Positions 1 to 11,987 of a DNA stretch of 64,000 nucleotides are shown here, piece after piece (the first letter of the stretch is position 1; the number at the start of each line of letters is the position of its first letter). The DNA is taken from NCBI RefSeq assembly GCF_025460765.1, contig NZ_JAMWEG010000006.1, forward strand, positions 62,001-126,000. Direction: 5' to 3'. Source of the stretch: Micromonospora sp. MA102. Its GTDB lineage: Bacteria; Actinomycetota; Actinomycetes; Mycobacteriales; Micromonosporaceae. Position numbers and translations under genes: made by a program. Under the pieces are notes generated by a model. It ran no database searches and was not told where the DNA came from. It was given only the letters and a program-made list of their open reading frames with translations.

Positions 1-16
1 CCATCCCGGCGTCAGG

Positions 17-44
17 GCGGCGGCCGCCCCGCTTCGGCCGCCGC
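17..44 (-). terminator. GC-rich hairpin after the LLM oxidoreductase gene
   Basis: A perfect 9-bp inverted repeat (GCGGCGGCC / GGCCGCCGC) with a 10-nt loop lies about 30 nt beyond the stop codon of the minus-strand LLM gene. There is no T tract, as is common in actinobacteria. It could end the pyrimidine operon, although more operon genes may lie outside the window. Confidence 0.4.
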
Positions 45-75
45 AGGGTCGCGGCTCACCGTCGTACGCGACGCA

Positions 76-1068
76 CTAGACGTGCGTGATGACGTTCTTG
101 CCGTACGCGGTGAGGGTCTTCTCCTTGTCGTCATGCATGAGGTAGAGGGCGAAGTTGTGGACCCCGATTTCCTTGAGCTCCTGCAACCGGTCGACATGGG
201 CCGACTCGGGGCCGAGCAGGCAGAATCGGTCGACGATGGCGTCGGGGACGAAGTCGGTGGACGGGTTGCCGGCGCGGCCGTGGTGTGCGTAGTCGTAGCC
301 CTCGCGGCCGGTGATGTAGTCGGTCAGCGCCTTCGGCACCACGCCGGAGTCGCCGTAGCGGGCGACCAGGTCGGCCACGTGGTTGCCGACCATGCCGCCG
401 AACCAGCGCAGCTGATCCCGTTGGCGTACGAGGTTCGTACCCACATAGGCGGGGGCGGCCACGCACATGGTGATCGCGTCCGGATCCCGGCCGGCGGCGC
501 TGGCCGCGTCGCGTACCGTGCCGATCGTCCAGCGGGCGATGTCCGGGTCGGCGGTCTGCAGGATGAAGCCGTCGGCCTGCTCGCCGACCAGCCGCAGCGC
601 CTTCGGGCCGTAGGCGGCCATCCAGATCTCGAGCTTGCCGTCACGCACCCACGGGATGCGCACCGGTGTGCCGTGGTGTTCGACCTCGCGTCCCTCGGCC
701 AGTTCCTTGATCACGCGCATGGCGCTTCTGAGGGTGGCCAGACTCGCCGGCGGTTGGCCGATGACCCGGCGGGCCGAGTCGCCGCGGCCGATCCCACAGA
801 CGGTCCGGTTGCCGAACATGTCGTTGAGGGTGGCGAAGAGGGACGCGGTGACCGACCAGTCGCGGGTGCTCGGGTTGGTCACCATCGGTCCGACGATCAG
901 GTGCTTGGTCGCGGCGAGGACCTGTGAGTAGATGACGAACGGCTCCTGCCACAGGACGCAGGAGTCGAACGTCCACCCGTAGCGGAACCCGCTGTCCTCG
1001 GCGGCGGCGAGGCCCGCCACGACGTCGCGAGCGGGCGGGTCGGTCTGCAGTACGACACCGAAGTCCAC
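76..1068 (-). CDS. LLM-class F420/flavin-dependent oxidoreductase
   Basis: This 330-aa protein has the luciferase-like monooxygenase TIM-barrel layout. It starts with the strand VDFGVVLQTDPPARDVV, has the GIGRGDSARR segment near residues 92-101, and ends at the length usual for F420-dependent reductases. It resembles the TIGR03842-type subgroup, which I recall is often found beside dihydropyrimidinase genes. The GTG start is set by GAGGAG 6 nt upstream, and the gene lies 13 nt after the dihydropyrimidinase stop, so it is the last gene of the operon. Operon logic suggests it acts on a pyrimidine or hydantoin, possibly at the C5-C6 bond. That is inference, and FMN rather than F420 could be the cofactor. 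Confidence 0.85.
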   Translation of the reverse strand: MDFGVVLQTDPPARDVVAGLAAAEDSGFRYGWTFDSCVLWQEPFVIYSQVLAATKHLIVGPMVTNPSTRDWSVTASLFATLNDMFGNRTVCGIGRGDSARRVIGQPPASLATLRSAMRVIKELAEGREVEHHGTPVRIPWVRDGKLEIWMAAYGPKALRLVGEQADGFILQTADPDIARWTIGTVRDAASAAGRDPDAITMCVAAPAYVGTNLVRQRDQLRWFGGMVGNHVADLVARYGDSGVVPKALTDYITGREGYDYAHHGRAGNPSTDFVPDAIVDRFCLLGPESAHVDRLQELKEIGVHNFALYLMHDDKEKTLTAYGKNVITHV

Positions 1069-1081
1069 GGTCAGCTCCTCG

Positions 1082-2485
1082 TCAGACCAGGTACTGGCTG
1101 AGGTCGCGCTTCAGGAACGTGCCGTGCCCGGCGGCGCCGTGGAAGGCGTTGTCGTCGACGACGATCCGGCCGCGCGACAACACGGTGGAGACCTTCCCGG
1201 TCAGCCGCATGCCCTCGTACGCGGAATAATCCACGTTCATGTGGTGGCTGCCGGCGGAGATGGTCTGCTCGGCCGTCGGGTCGTACACCGTGATGTCGGC
1301 GTCCGCGCCCGGGGCGATGACGCCCTTGCGTGGATGGAGACCGAACATCCGGGCGGGCGTGGTCGAGCTGATCTCGACCCAGCGCGGCAGGGTGATCTCG
1401 CCCTTCACGACGCCCTGGTAGAGCAGGTCCATCCGGTGCTCGACACCCGGCATCCCATTGGGGATCTTCGAGAAGTCTCCCCGGCCCAGCTCCTTCTGGT
1501 CCTTGAAGCAGAACGGGCAGTGGTCGGTCGACACCAGCGACAGGTCGTTGGTGCGCAGGCCCCGCCACAGTTCCGCCTGGTGCTCCCTGGGCCGCAGCGG
1601 GGGAGAGGCCACGTACTTCGCGCCCTCGAAGTCGGGCCTCGCCAGGTCGTCCAGCGACAGGAACAGGTACTGCGGGCAGGTCTCGGCGAACACGTTCTGC
1701 CCGGTGTCGCGGGCCTGGGTGACCGCGTCGAGGGCGTGCGCGGCGGACAGGTGCACGATGTACAGCGGTGCGCCGGTGACCTTCGCCAGGGTGATCGCCC
1801 GGGAGGTTGCCTCGCCTTCCAGCTCGGGCGGCCGGGTCAGCCCGTGCTGTACGGGGTCGGTCCGCCCACTCGCCAGTGCCTGCGCGACGAGCTGGTCGAT
1901 GGCGATGCCGTTCTCCGCGTGCATCATGATCATCGATCCGGTGTCCCGGGCCTTCTGCATCGCCCGCAGGATCTCCCCGTCCGTGGCGTAGAAGACACCC
2001 GGGTAGGCCATGAACATCTTGAAGGTGTTCACGCCGGCGTCGATGCAGGCCTCCATCTCCTTGAGCGACGTGTCGTTGACGTCCGAGACGATCATGTGGA
2101 ACCCGTAGTCGATCGCACAGTTGCCGTCGGCCTTGCTGTGCCACTTGTCCAGCGCGGACAGCAGCGACGTTCCCTTGCCCTGCACGGCGAAGTCGATGAT
2201 CGTGGTCGTGCCGCCCCAGGCCGCCGCGATCGTCCCGCTCTCGAAGGTGTCGGCCGAGAAGGTGCCCCCGAACGGCATCTCCATGTGGGTGTGGCCGTCG
2301 ATGCCGCCTGGCACCACGTACTTCCCGGCGGCGTCGATCACTCGCTCGGCGCCGGATGCCCACTGCTCGGCCAGACCTGAGTCCGGCGCGGCGAGCGCGG
2401 CGATCCGCTCGCCCTCCACCAGCACGTCCGCCAGGTACTCCCCGGTGGCGTTGACGACTGTTCCGTTGCGGATGACGATGCTCAC
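1082..2485 (-). CDS. hydA: Dihydropyrimidinase / hydantoinase
   Basis: This 467-aa amidohydrolase hydrolyses dihydropyrimidines or 5-substituted hydantoins to N-carbamoyl amino acids. All dinuclear-metal ligands are visible: H65 and H67 in GIDGHTHMEM, the carboxylated lysine K156 in NTFKMFMAYP, H189 in MMHAEN, H245 in IVHLSAAH and D321 in STDHCPF. The length fits the family. I chose the GTG at 2485 because its first four bases, GTGA, overlap the stop codon of the upstream beta-ureidopropionase gene, giving translational coupling. An in-frame ATG further upstream lies inside the neighbouring gene and is less likely. The product would feed the adjacent beta-ureidopropionase. Confidence 0.93.
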   Translation of the reverse strand: MSIVIRNGTVVNATGEYLADVLVEGERIAALAAPDSGLAEQWASGAERVIDAAGKYVVPGGIDGHTHMEMPFGGTFSADTFESGTIAAAWGGTTTIIDFAVQGKGTSLLSALDKWHSKADGNCAIDYGFHMIVSDVNDTSLKEMEACIDAGVNTFKMFMAYPGVFYATDGEILRAMQKARDTGSMIMMHAENGIAIDQLVAQALASGRTDPVQHGLTRPPELEGEATSRAITLAKVTGAPLYIVHLSAAHALDAVTQARDTGQNVFAETCPQYLFLSLDDLARPDFEGAKYVASPPLRPREHQAELWRGLRTNDLSLVSTDHCPFCFKDQKELGRGDFSKIPNGMPGVEHRMDLLYQGVVKGEITLPRWVEISSTTPARMFGLHPRKGVIAPGADADITVYDPTAEQTISAGSHHMNVDYSAYEGMRLTGKVSTVLSRGRIVVDDNAFHGAAGHGTFLKRDLSQYLV

Positions 2486-3320
2486 GGCGTCACCAGCGAT
2501 TCGTAGGTCTCCGGCCGGCGGTCGCGGTAGAACGCCCACAGGTCGCGCACCTCGGCCAGCCTGTCCATGTCGAGATCGCGGATGACGACCTCTTCTTCGG
2601 TGTCCGACGCGGCGTCGCCGACCAGTTGTCCCCGCGGGTCCACGAAGTAGGACTGGCCGTAGAAGTCGTTGTCGCCCAACGGTTCCACGCCGACGCGGTT
2701 GATCGTGCCGACGTAGTACTCGTTGGCGACCGCGGCGGCCGGCTGCTCGAGGCGCCAGAGGTACTCCGACAGGCCCCGGCTCGTGGCCGAGGGGTTGAAG
2801 ACGATCTTCGCGCCGGCCAGCCCCAGCGCCCGCCAGCCTTCCGGGAAGTGCCGTTCGTAGCAGATGTAGACGCCGATGCGGCCCACCGCGGTGTCGAACA
2901 CCGGATAGCCGAGGTTTCCCGGCCGGAAGTAGAACTTCTCCCAGAACCCCTTCACCTGCGGGATGTGGTTCTTGCGGTGCTTGCCGAGGTAGGTGCCGTC
3001 GGCGTCGATCACCGCCGCGGTGTTGTAGTAGACGCCCGGTTGTTCCTGCTCGTACATCGGCACGATCAGCACCACACCGTGCTGCTCGGCGAGCTCACGC
3101 ATCAGCGCGGTCGTCGGCCCGTCGGGGATCGCCTCGGTGTACGAGTAGTAGTCGGCGTCCTGCACCTGGCAGAAGTACGGACCGTAGAACAACTCCTGCA
3201 GGCAGACGACCTGTGCGCCCTGCGACGCGGCGCTGCGGATCGCCTCCACCGCGTTCGCGATCATCGACTCCTTGTCGCCGGTCCACTTCTGCTGCACCAG
3301 CCCGGCTCGGACGATGTTGC

Positions 3321-3324
<4 letters not shown>
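2482..3324 (-). CDS. Nitrilase-superfamily hydrolase, probable beta-ureidopropionase
   Basis: This 280-aa carbon-nitrogen hydrolase would cleave N-carbamoyl-beta-alanine to beta-alanine, CO2 and ammonia. The Glu-Lys-Cys triad is visible as E44 (CLQELFYGPYF), K118 (HRKNHIP) and C155 (GVYICYERHFPEGWR). The FYGPYF and ERHFPEGWR segments are typical of beta-ureidopropionase and N-carbamoylputrescine amidase relatives. The GTG start has a perfect AAGGAGG 6 nt upstream, and GTGA overlaps the permease stop codon by 4 bp. Its place between a uracil-type permease and dihydropyrimidinase favours the pyrimidine role over polyamine metabolism. Confidence 0.88.
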
Positions 3325-4883
<1,559 letters not shown>

Positions 4884-4960
4884 CGGTCACCTCCTGTTAC
4901 GGTGCCGCAACACTGGCCGACCAACCCGGCTCACGCGCTCCTGGTGGGCGGTTCAGCGCG

Positions 4961-4970
4961 ATCTTTATCT
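4961..4970 (-). promoter_or_regulatory. AT-rich island, candidate promoter element of the permease operon
   Basis: AGATAAAGAT on the minus strand is the only AT-rich stretch in the 227-bp gap before the permease gene. It lies about 80 nt upstream of the ATG. No clean -35 partner is visible, so this is only a candidate. Confidence 0.3.
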
Positions 4971-5013
4971 GGGAATGGTGGGTGTCGCGAGCCCGCCACG
5001 GGCAGCGGCAAAG

Positions 5014-5052
5014 TGTCCACGCTTGCCGTGATCGGGGCACACTCTGTCCACG
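5014..5052. promoter_or_regulatory. Two direct TGTCCACG repeats, candidate PucR operators
   Basis: TGTCCACG occurs at 5014-5021 and again at 5045-5052. The 31-bp periodicity is three helical turns, which places both on one DNA face upstream of the permease operon. The spacing and position suit binding by the PucR-type protein encoded next door, but this is not proven. Confidence 0.35.
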
Positions 5053-5110
5053 GCATGCCCGCACCCCACCTGTCAATCAGTACGGTGGGTGGATTAGCGC
5101 TGCGAGGGTC

Positions 5111-6712
5111 CTACGCGTCGAGTTCGTGCACCAGGAGCGCGACGTACAGCGACAGCACCGACTCCGGGTCCTCCAGCGACACCCCGAGCACCTGCGCGAT
5201 CCGCGACAGCTGCTGGTAGTAGGCCGTACGCGACAGGTGCGCCGCGGCGGCCGCCGCCGACTTGTTCCCGCCCTGCTCGCAGTAGCAGCGCAGCAGCTCC
5301 ACCAGCCGGCTGCGCTGGTGGGCGTCCCGCGCCAGCAGCGGGCCCAACTCCCGGTCTGCGAACGCCTGGACCCGCTCGTCCTCTCGCAACAGATGCAACA
5401 GGCCGCGCAGGCGCACGTTGTCCAGCTTGTGGTAGAGCTGCGCACCGGGGGTGCGGAGGGCCGCCCCCGCGACGTGGGCGGCCTCACCGAGGCTGCGGCG
5501 CACCTCGGCGGCGTGTGACACGGTGGTGCCGACCGCTACCAGCACCGGGCCGGCCGTCGAGCGGTGTACCTCCTCGGCCAGCCGACGCAGTACCGCGTCG
5601 ACCCGGGCGTGGGCGGGCAGCGACAACAGCGCCCGTACGCTCGTGTCGTCCACGACGCCCACCAGGGCGGGTACCGACACCCGCCGTGCGGCCGACGCGG
5701 TCACCTCGGCGAGGTCGCGCAAAACCTCCTGAGTGGCCAGCGCAGGCGCGCGTGGCGTCACGTGCCCGGGCCGGATCGCCACCCCGACGAGCTGCCGCCG
5801 TTCGAGGCCGACGCCCAGCGCGGCCGCCCGGGCGGCCAGATCCGGCGGCGGTACCGCCTGACCGAGCAGTTGCGCGAGCAACATCCGATGCGTCTGGCGT
5901 TCCAGGCTCTCCCGATCACGCGCCACGAGCCGATGCACCGCCAGCGCCGACGCGGCCCGCTCCGCGACCACCATGTGCCGGTGCGGCGGAGGGTCCGGCG
6001 AGAGCAGCACCAGGCGTCCCCAGTCGGCGCCCTGCGCGCCGACCACCGTGACCAGCCAGCCGGCCTCCTCGTCGTAGGCCGTTCGCTCGGGCACGGCCAC
6101 GGACCGGGACCGCTGACTCCAGTCCGCGAGCAGCTCGGTGGGGTCCTGCCCAGCCGCGTCGTACGCGAGCACCTCGTGCCCCAGCGTCTCCAGCACGACG
6201 GGCAGCCCGGAGATCCTGGCCACCTCGCGCAGCACCTCCGCGGGCTCGGCCCCGGCCACGGTGAGGGAGGTGAACGTCTCGTGCACCTGCTCGGCGGCCC
6301 GCAGCTCGGCGAGTTGGGCGTCGACGATCAGCGCCACCACCGCCTCGGTGACGGACACGAACCGCGTCTCTTCCGCGAGCGTGATCAGGGGGAGTCGGTG
6401 CCGGTCGGCCGCCGTCACGAGCGCCTCGGGTACGTGATCGTTCCACCGGCGGACCAACTCGATGACCAGTCCCGCCGCGTGGACCGCGGCCAGGTCGTCC
6501 ACGTAGCCCGTGAGCGCCGCCGGCTCCTCGGGCAGCGCGATGCCGGTGGTCAGTACCAGTTCCCCACCGCGGAGCAGGTGCGCGATGTCGGCGACCTCCG
6601 CCACGTGGACCCAGCGCACCCGGCCCTGCATCCCCGCCGACCCGGCCACCACCTGCGGCCTCGCGCGCCGGAACACCGGCAGCGCGACAGCTTCTGCGAC
6701 GGAGGGATACAT
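5111..6712 (-). CDS. PucR-family transcriptional regulator
   Basis: This 533-aa regulator has an N-terminal PucR purine-catabolism domain (about residues 1-125, beginning MYPSVAEAVALPVFRRARPQVVAG). A central GGDEF-like CdaR region follows, then a C-terminal PucR-type helix-turn-helix (GGNKSAAAAAAHLSRTAYYQ). Such proteins usually activate purine, pyrimidine or other nitrogen-catabolic genes in response to a pathway intermediate. I chose the ATG at 6712 because GGGAGG lies 5 nt upstream and the PucR domain begins there. A start further upstream would run into the divergent promoter region. It sits between the two halves of the pathway and probably controls both. Confidence 0.88.
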   Translation of the reverse strand: MYPSVAEAVALPVFRRARPQVVAGSAGMQGRVRWVHVAEVADIAHLLRGGELVLTTGIALPEEPAALTGYVDDLAAVHAAGLVIELVRRWNDHVPEALVTAADRHRLPLITLAEETRFVSVTEAVVALIVDAQLAELRAAEQVHETFTSLTVAGAEPAEVLREVARISGLPVVLETLGHEVLAYDAAGQDPTELLADWSQRSRSVAVPERTAYDEEAGWLVTVVGAQGADWGRLVLLSPDPPPHRHMVVAERAASALAVHRLVARDRESLERQTHRMLLAQLLGQAVPPPDLAARAAALGVGLERRQLVGVAIRPGHVTPRAPALATQEVLRDLAEVTASAARRVSVPALVGVVDDTSVRALLSLPAHARVDAVLRRLAEEVHRSTAGPVLVAVGTTVSHAAEVRRSLGEAAHVAGAALRTPGAQLYHKLDNVRLRGLLHLLREDERVQAFADRELGPLLARDAHQRSRLVELLRCYCEQGGNKSAAAAAAHLSRTAYYQQLSRIAQVLGVSLEDPESVLSLYVALLVHELDA

Positions 6713-6734
6713 CGCGACCTCCCTACTGCCGGGA

Positions 6735-6797
6735 TTGCACACAACGTAATGGCAGCGGCTGCAGAGCGGTACAGGTTGCACATAGCGGTTGGACAAC
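6735..6797. promoter_or_regulatory. Divergent regulatory region with TTGCACA repeats
   Basis: The gap between the PucR gene and the aminotransferase gene holds TTGCACA at 6735-6741 and 6776-6782, 41 bp apart. A TTGGACAA element follows at 6789-6796. Its TGGACA core recurs in inverse orientation within the TGTCCACG repeats upstream of the permease. These are candidate PucR targets or promoter parts. Confidence 0.35.
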
Positions 6798-6842
6798 GAA
6801 TGCCGCCACACTCGGCCTACCGGCGGAGATACGGAGGACGCG

Positions 6843-8143
6843 ATGGCGCACCGCGAGCTGCTGACCAGACACCGGTCCGTGATGCCGAAGTGGCTGGCGC
6901 TGTACTACGAACAGCCGATCGAGTTCGCCAGCGCGTCCGGTCGCCGGGTGACCGACCGGGAGGGACGCACCTACCTCGACTTCTTCGCCGGCATCCTCAC
7001 CAACGCGATCGGCTACGACGTGGCCGAGATCAGCGACGCGGTCCGGTCGCAGATCGACACCGGCGTGCTGCACTCCTCCACGCTCTACCTGATCCAGTCG
7101 CAGGTCGAGCTCGCGGAGAAGATCGCGGAGCTCTCCGGGATTCCGGACGCCAAGGTGTTCTTCACCAACTCGGGCACCGAGGCGAACGAGACCGCGCTGA
7201 TGCTCGCCACCCAGTACCGGCGCAGCGAGCAGGTGCTCGCCCTGCGCAACTCCTACCACGGCCGCGCGTTCGCCACCGTCGGCATCACCGGCATCCGCGG
7301 CTGGTCGGCCAGCGCGCTCAGCCCCGTCAAGGTGAGCTGGGTGCACGGCGGCTACCGCTACCGCAGCCCCTTCCGGGACCTGTCCGACGCGGACTACGTC
7401 CGCGCCTGCGTCGCCGACCTGCGCGAGATCATCGAGACGACGACCGCGGGTGACGTCGCGTGCATGATCGTTGAACCGATCCAGGGCGTCGGCGGCTTCG
7501 CCACCCCACCAGACGGGCTGTTCGGCGAGTTCAAGAGGGTGCTCGACGAGTACGGGATCCTCCTCGTCTCCGACGAGGTGCAGACCGGCTGGGGTCGCAC
7601 CGGCGAGCACTTCTGGGGCATCCAGGCGCACGGCGTCGTACCCGACGCGATCACCTTCGCCAAAGGCCTGGGCAACGGCCTGGCGATCGGCGGAGTCATC
7701 GCCCGGGCAGACCTCATGGACTGCCTCGGCGCCAACTCGATCTCCACCTTCGGGGGCAACCCGCTCGCCACCGCCGGCGCTCTGGCCTCGCTCAACTATC
7801 TCCTGCAGCACGACCTCCAGGCCAACGCCGCAGACCTGGGTGCCCGGCTGCTCGACGGCCTCCGTGCGGCCGCGCAGGCGCATCCCGTGGTCGGCGACGT
7901 CCGCGGCAAGGGCCTGATGATCGCGCTGGAACTCGTCAGACCCGACGGCGCGCCCCACCCGGCGGCCGCCGCCGCACTGCTGGAGGAATCCCGGGAACGT
8001 GGACTGCTCGTCGGCAAGGGCGGCCTGTACGGCAACGTCATCCGCCTGGCACCACCGATGACGCTGACCCGGGCCGAGGCGGACGAGGCGCTGGAGATCC
8101 TCACTCAGTCGATCGAGGCCGTGGCCAAGGAGGTGCAGCAGCG

Positions 8144-8147
<4 letters not shown>
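6843..8147 (+). CDS. Class III PLP-dependent aminotransferase, probable beta-alanine transaminase
   Basis: This 434-aa fold-type I aminotransferase carries the class III signature. NSGTEANE is near residue 110, SDEVQTGWGRTG precedes the cofactor region, and the PLP lysine is K274 in TFAKGLGNG. It resembles AGXT2-like aspartate aminotransferase family proteins. Context suggests it converts beta-alanine to malonate semialdehyde, with pyruvate, glyoxylate or 2-oxoglutarate as acceptor. The ATG preceded by GGAGG gives the right N-terminus; an upstream in-frame ATG lies in the regulatory region. It overlaps the dehydrogenase gene by ATGA. GABA transaminase activity is an alternative. Confidence 0.88.
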
Positions 8148-9634
<1,487 letters not shown>

Positions 9635-9794
9635 GCACCAGAACCCCGGCAGGTCCGATCATCACGGGCCGCTCGTGGTAGCCGTTGATCAGTTGAATTT
9701 CGGCTGCCCCTGCGCGTGGCGGGTCGGTGCCATTACGCTTCGCAGGGCAGTCCAGCAGGGGAGTGCCCGTCCACATGAGCGGGAGTCAGCGACG

Positions 9795-10088
9795 GTGCCG
9801 AAGGCCTACTGGATCACCACCTACCGGTCCATCAGCGACGACGAGAAGGTCGCCGCATACGCGGAACTGGCGGGGCCGGCGCTGCGCGCCGCCGGCGGCA
9901 CGTTCCTTGCGCGCGGCCTGCCGGCGCACGCGTTCGAGTCCGGCGTGCTGGAGCGCACGACGCTTATCGAGTTCGACAGCGTCGACGCCGCGCTCGCCGC
10001 CCACGAGACCCCCGCCTACCAGGAGGCGCTGCGGGCGCTCGGCGACGGCGCCGACCGCGACCTGCGCATCATCGAAGCGACGCCGTGA
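9795..10088 (+). CDS. DUF1330 (NIPSNAP-like ferredoxin-fold) protein
   Basis: This 97-aa protein matches the DUF1330 pattern: KAYWITTYRSISDDEKVAAYAELAGPALRAAGG at the start, the LIEFDSVDAALAAHETPAYQEAL middle, and an RDLRIIEA end. The length is that of the family, whose function is unknown; members form dimeric alpha/beta ferredoxin folds. I chose the GTG at 9795 because the fold begins there, although its Shine-Dalgarno (GGGAGT) is weak. It lies 160 nt after mmsA on the same strand, so it could be a distal member of that unit or independent. Confidence 0.8.
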   Translation: MPKAYWITTYRSISDDEKVAAYAELAGPALRAAGGTFLARGLPAHAFESGVLERTTLIEFDSVDAALAAHETPAYQEALRALGDGADRDLRIIEATP

Positions 10089-10306
10089 GGCCGGCCGACG
10101 GGCGCGGGTGGCAAGGACGGGCCGCCGCAGGCCAGCACGAGGGACGGCCAACCGCGCCAGGGCAACGAAACGTGCCGCCGACCAGGCGATCCGCTCTGGC
10201 GGACCGCTGCCGGCTGATCGCCGACTCGCCCGCCTTCGACGTGGGCACGGCCGACCGGGCCAGCATCGCGAGCGTGCGGGCTGAGGGTGGCAATCGACCG
10301 ACCGGC

Positions 10307-10332
10307 CGCGCCGGCGACCCAGCGCCGGCGCG
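10307..10332. terminator. Convergent terminator hairpin
   Basis: A perfect 10-bp stem (core GCGCCGGCG / CGCCGGCGC) with the 6-nt loop ACCCAG lies 13 nt from the stop of the DUF4127 gene. It is placed between converging transcripts and could stop both. There is no T tract. Confidence 0.6.
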
Positions 10333-10344
10333 ACCGGTGGCCGG

Positions 10345-11985
10345 TCAGGACAGTTGCAGCCGCGGCTCCAGGATCACCTCGAAGAGGCGGTCCCACGGCA
10401 GCTCGACGCGCGCCGACTCGAACCGCGCCAGGGTCGCCGTGAACGTCTTCGCGCCCCGCCGCCCCAGCACGATGCGGTGCCCCGCGAAGTGGTCGGCGAA
10501 GTACCGCTCGGTCAGCGGCACCAGCCGTTCCCGCACCCAGCCGTCGAAGTAGGTCTTCTGCTCGGGCGTGAGCGCGAGCGGGTCCCAGCCCTGCGCCCGC
10601 GCGTGCGCGTACGCCTCGACCTGCACGATGTTCTTCCACGGGTCGTCCTTGACGAACCGGTAGAGCAGGTACTCGGCGTGCGCCTGGCCCGGCCCGCGCA
10701 GCTCCGGCGCCCCGAAGCCGCTGCCGGAGGAGCGCAGGTACGCCCACCGGGCGGTGCCGTGCCCGAGCGCCAGGCCGAGGGCGTTGCCGCCGGTGTTCCA
10801 CCCCGAGTACGACAGCAGCGCCGCGAGGTCCAGCCGGCTCTCCATCCGCGCCACCAGGTCATGGTCCGCCTTGTTGACGATGAGCGGGTCCACCACGATG
10901 ACCGGGGTGCCGGCGGCCAGCAGGTCGCCGACCCGCCCGACGAAGGCGTCCAGGTCGGCGGCCCGCTGGGCCGGCGCCGCCGAGGGGGTGTTCACGGCGA
11001 GCACGATGTCCGCCTCGCCGCCGACGACGCGCCCGCCCACGGCGGCCACGTGCCGGCGGATGTTCTCCGCGAACGGGATGCCCTCCAGCTGGGCCGTCCA
11101 GTTCTCGCCCGAGACGCCGGCGTACTCGACGCGGTAGGTGGGCGTCCGGCCGGCCGCGATGACGCGGGCGACCAGCAGCGCGTCGACCTCGTCGGCACCG
11201 GGGAAGATCTCCACCCGGTCGCCGACGCCGAGGTGGGCGACCAGATCCTCCAGCTCCACCCGCTCGGCCCGGGCCAGGCCGACCGGCGCGGTGTCGTCCT
11301 CGGAGAGCACGAGGTGACTGATGGTGCCGTCGGCGACCCACTCGACCATGAGCCGGTTGACCTGGTGGTTGCGGGCCCGCGCGGCGAGGTAGTCCTCGAC
11401 GACCTGGTCGGGAATCTGCGCCCGGACGGCGTCCAGCTGGGCCCGCAGCTCCTCCTGCCCGAGGTTCACCACCTGGTCGTAGAGCTTCGCCCAGCTGACC
11501 AGCGCGTCGCGGTACCGGTCCAGCTCGGTGCCGGTGCTGGTGATCGCGAGGCGCTGGATGGTGTCGTGCACCTCGATCACCGCGTCCGGCCGGGTCGCGC
11601 GCAGGTTCCGGACGGCGGCCAGGTTGTCCAGCGCGGCGGCCAGGGTCGGTGCGGCGGTGCGGGAGGCGATCAGGCCGCCGTAGGCGAGCATGCTGACCGA
11701 GATCACGTACCCGTCGGCGCTGTCGGTGGTGCCGAGCCAGCGGGCGATGGCGGCCCCGTCGCCGGGGGTGAAGAAGCGGCCCAGCAGTTCCCGTGGCGGC
11801 AGCTGCACGCGGGTGCCGGCACTGGCCGCGGTCATCTGCGGGGCGTACGTGTTGACCGGCCGGTCGTCCAACGGCACCAGTGCCACGGTCGGCTGCCGCC
11901 CGGCGGGCCCGGCGAGGGCCGGTCGGCCGATGGCCGCGGTGGCCAGCCCGGCCACGCCGGTGGCCAGGAGGGTACGTCTTCTCAT
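10345..11985 (-). CDS. DUF4127 protein with Tat signal
   Basis: This 546-aa protein has a twin-arginine export signal (MRRRTLLATGVAGLATAAIG, cleaved near ALAG). It then has the DUF4127 core: VALVPLDDRPVNTYAPQ, DGYVISVSMLAYGGLIASR and the HLVLSEDDTAPVGL region. The family has no established biochemical role that I know of. The conserved DDRPVN and SEDD segments could bind metal or sugar, but that is speculation. It is the last gene of the ABC transporter-NanE operon, starting just after the NanE stop. GAGGGAG lies 5 nt before the ATG at 11985; a GTG at 11991 that overlaps the NanE stop is the alternative start. Confidence 0.82.
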   Translation of the reverse strand: MRRRTLLATGVAGLATAAIGRPALAGPAGRQPTVALVPLDDRPVNTYAPQMTAASAGTRVQLPPRELLGRFFTPGDGAAIARWLGTTDSADGYVISVSMLAYGGLIASRTAAPTLAAALDNLAAVRNLRATRPDAVIEVHDTIQRLAITSTGTELDRYRDALVSWAKLYDQVVNLGQEELRAQLDAVRAQIPDQVVEDYLAARARNHQVNRLMVEWVADGTISHLVLSEDDTAPVGLARAERVELEDLVAHLGVGDRVEIFPGADEVDALLVARVIAAGRTPTYRVEYAGVSGENWTAQLEGIPFAENIRRHVAAVGGRVVGGEADIVLAVNTPSAAPAQRAADLDAFVGRVGDLLAAGTPVIVVDPLIVNKADHDLVARMESRLDLAALLSYSGWNTGGNALGLALGHGTARWAYLRSSGSGFGAPELRGPGQAHAEYLLYRFVKDDPWKNIVQVEAYAHARAQGWDPLALTPEQKTYFDGWVRERLVPLTERYFADHFAGHRIVLGRRGAKTFTATLARFESARVELPWDRLFEVILEPRLQLS

Positions 11986-11987
11986 GC

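Noticed and set aside
60..75. A 15-codon minus-strand frame starting with GTG at position 60
   Set aside because: It is short and compositionally biased, and it overlaps the terminator-like hairpin after the LLM gene.
10089..10344. Small open frames on both strands in the gap after the DUF1330 gene
   Set aside because: Translations show no recognised family, no ribosome site and biased composition; only the convergent hairpin is supported.
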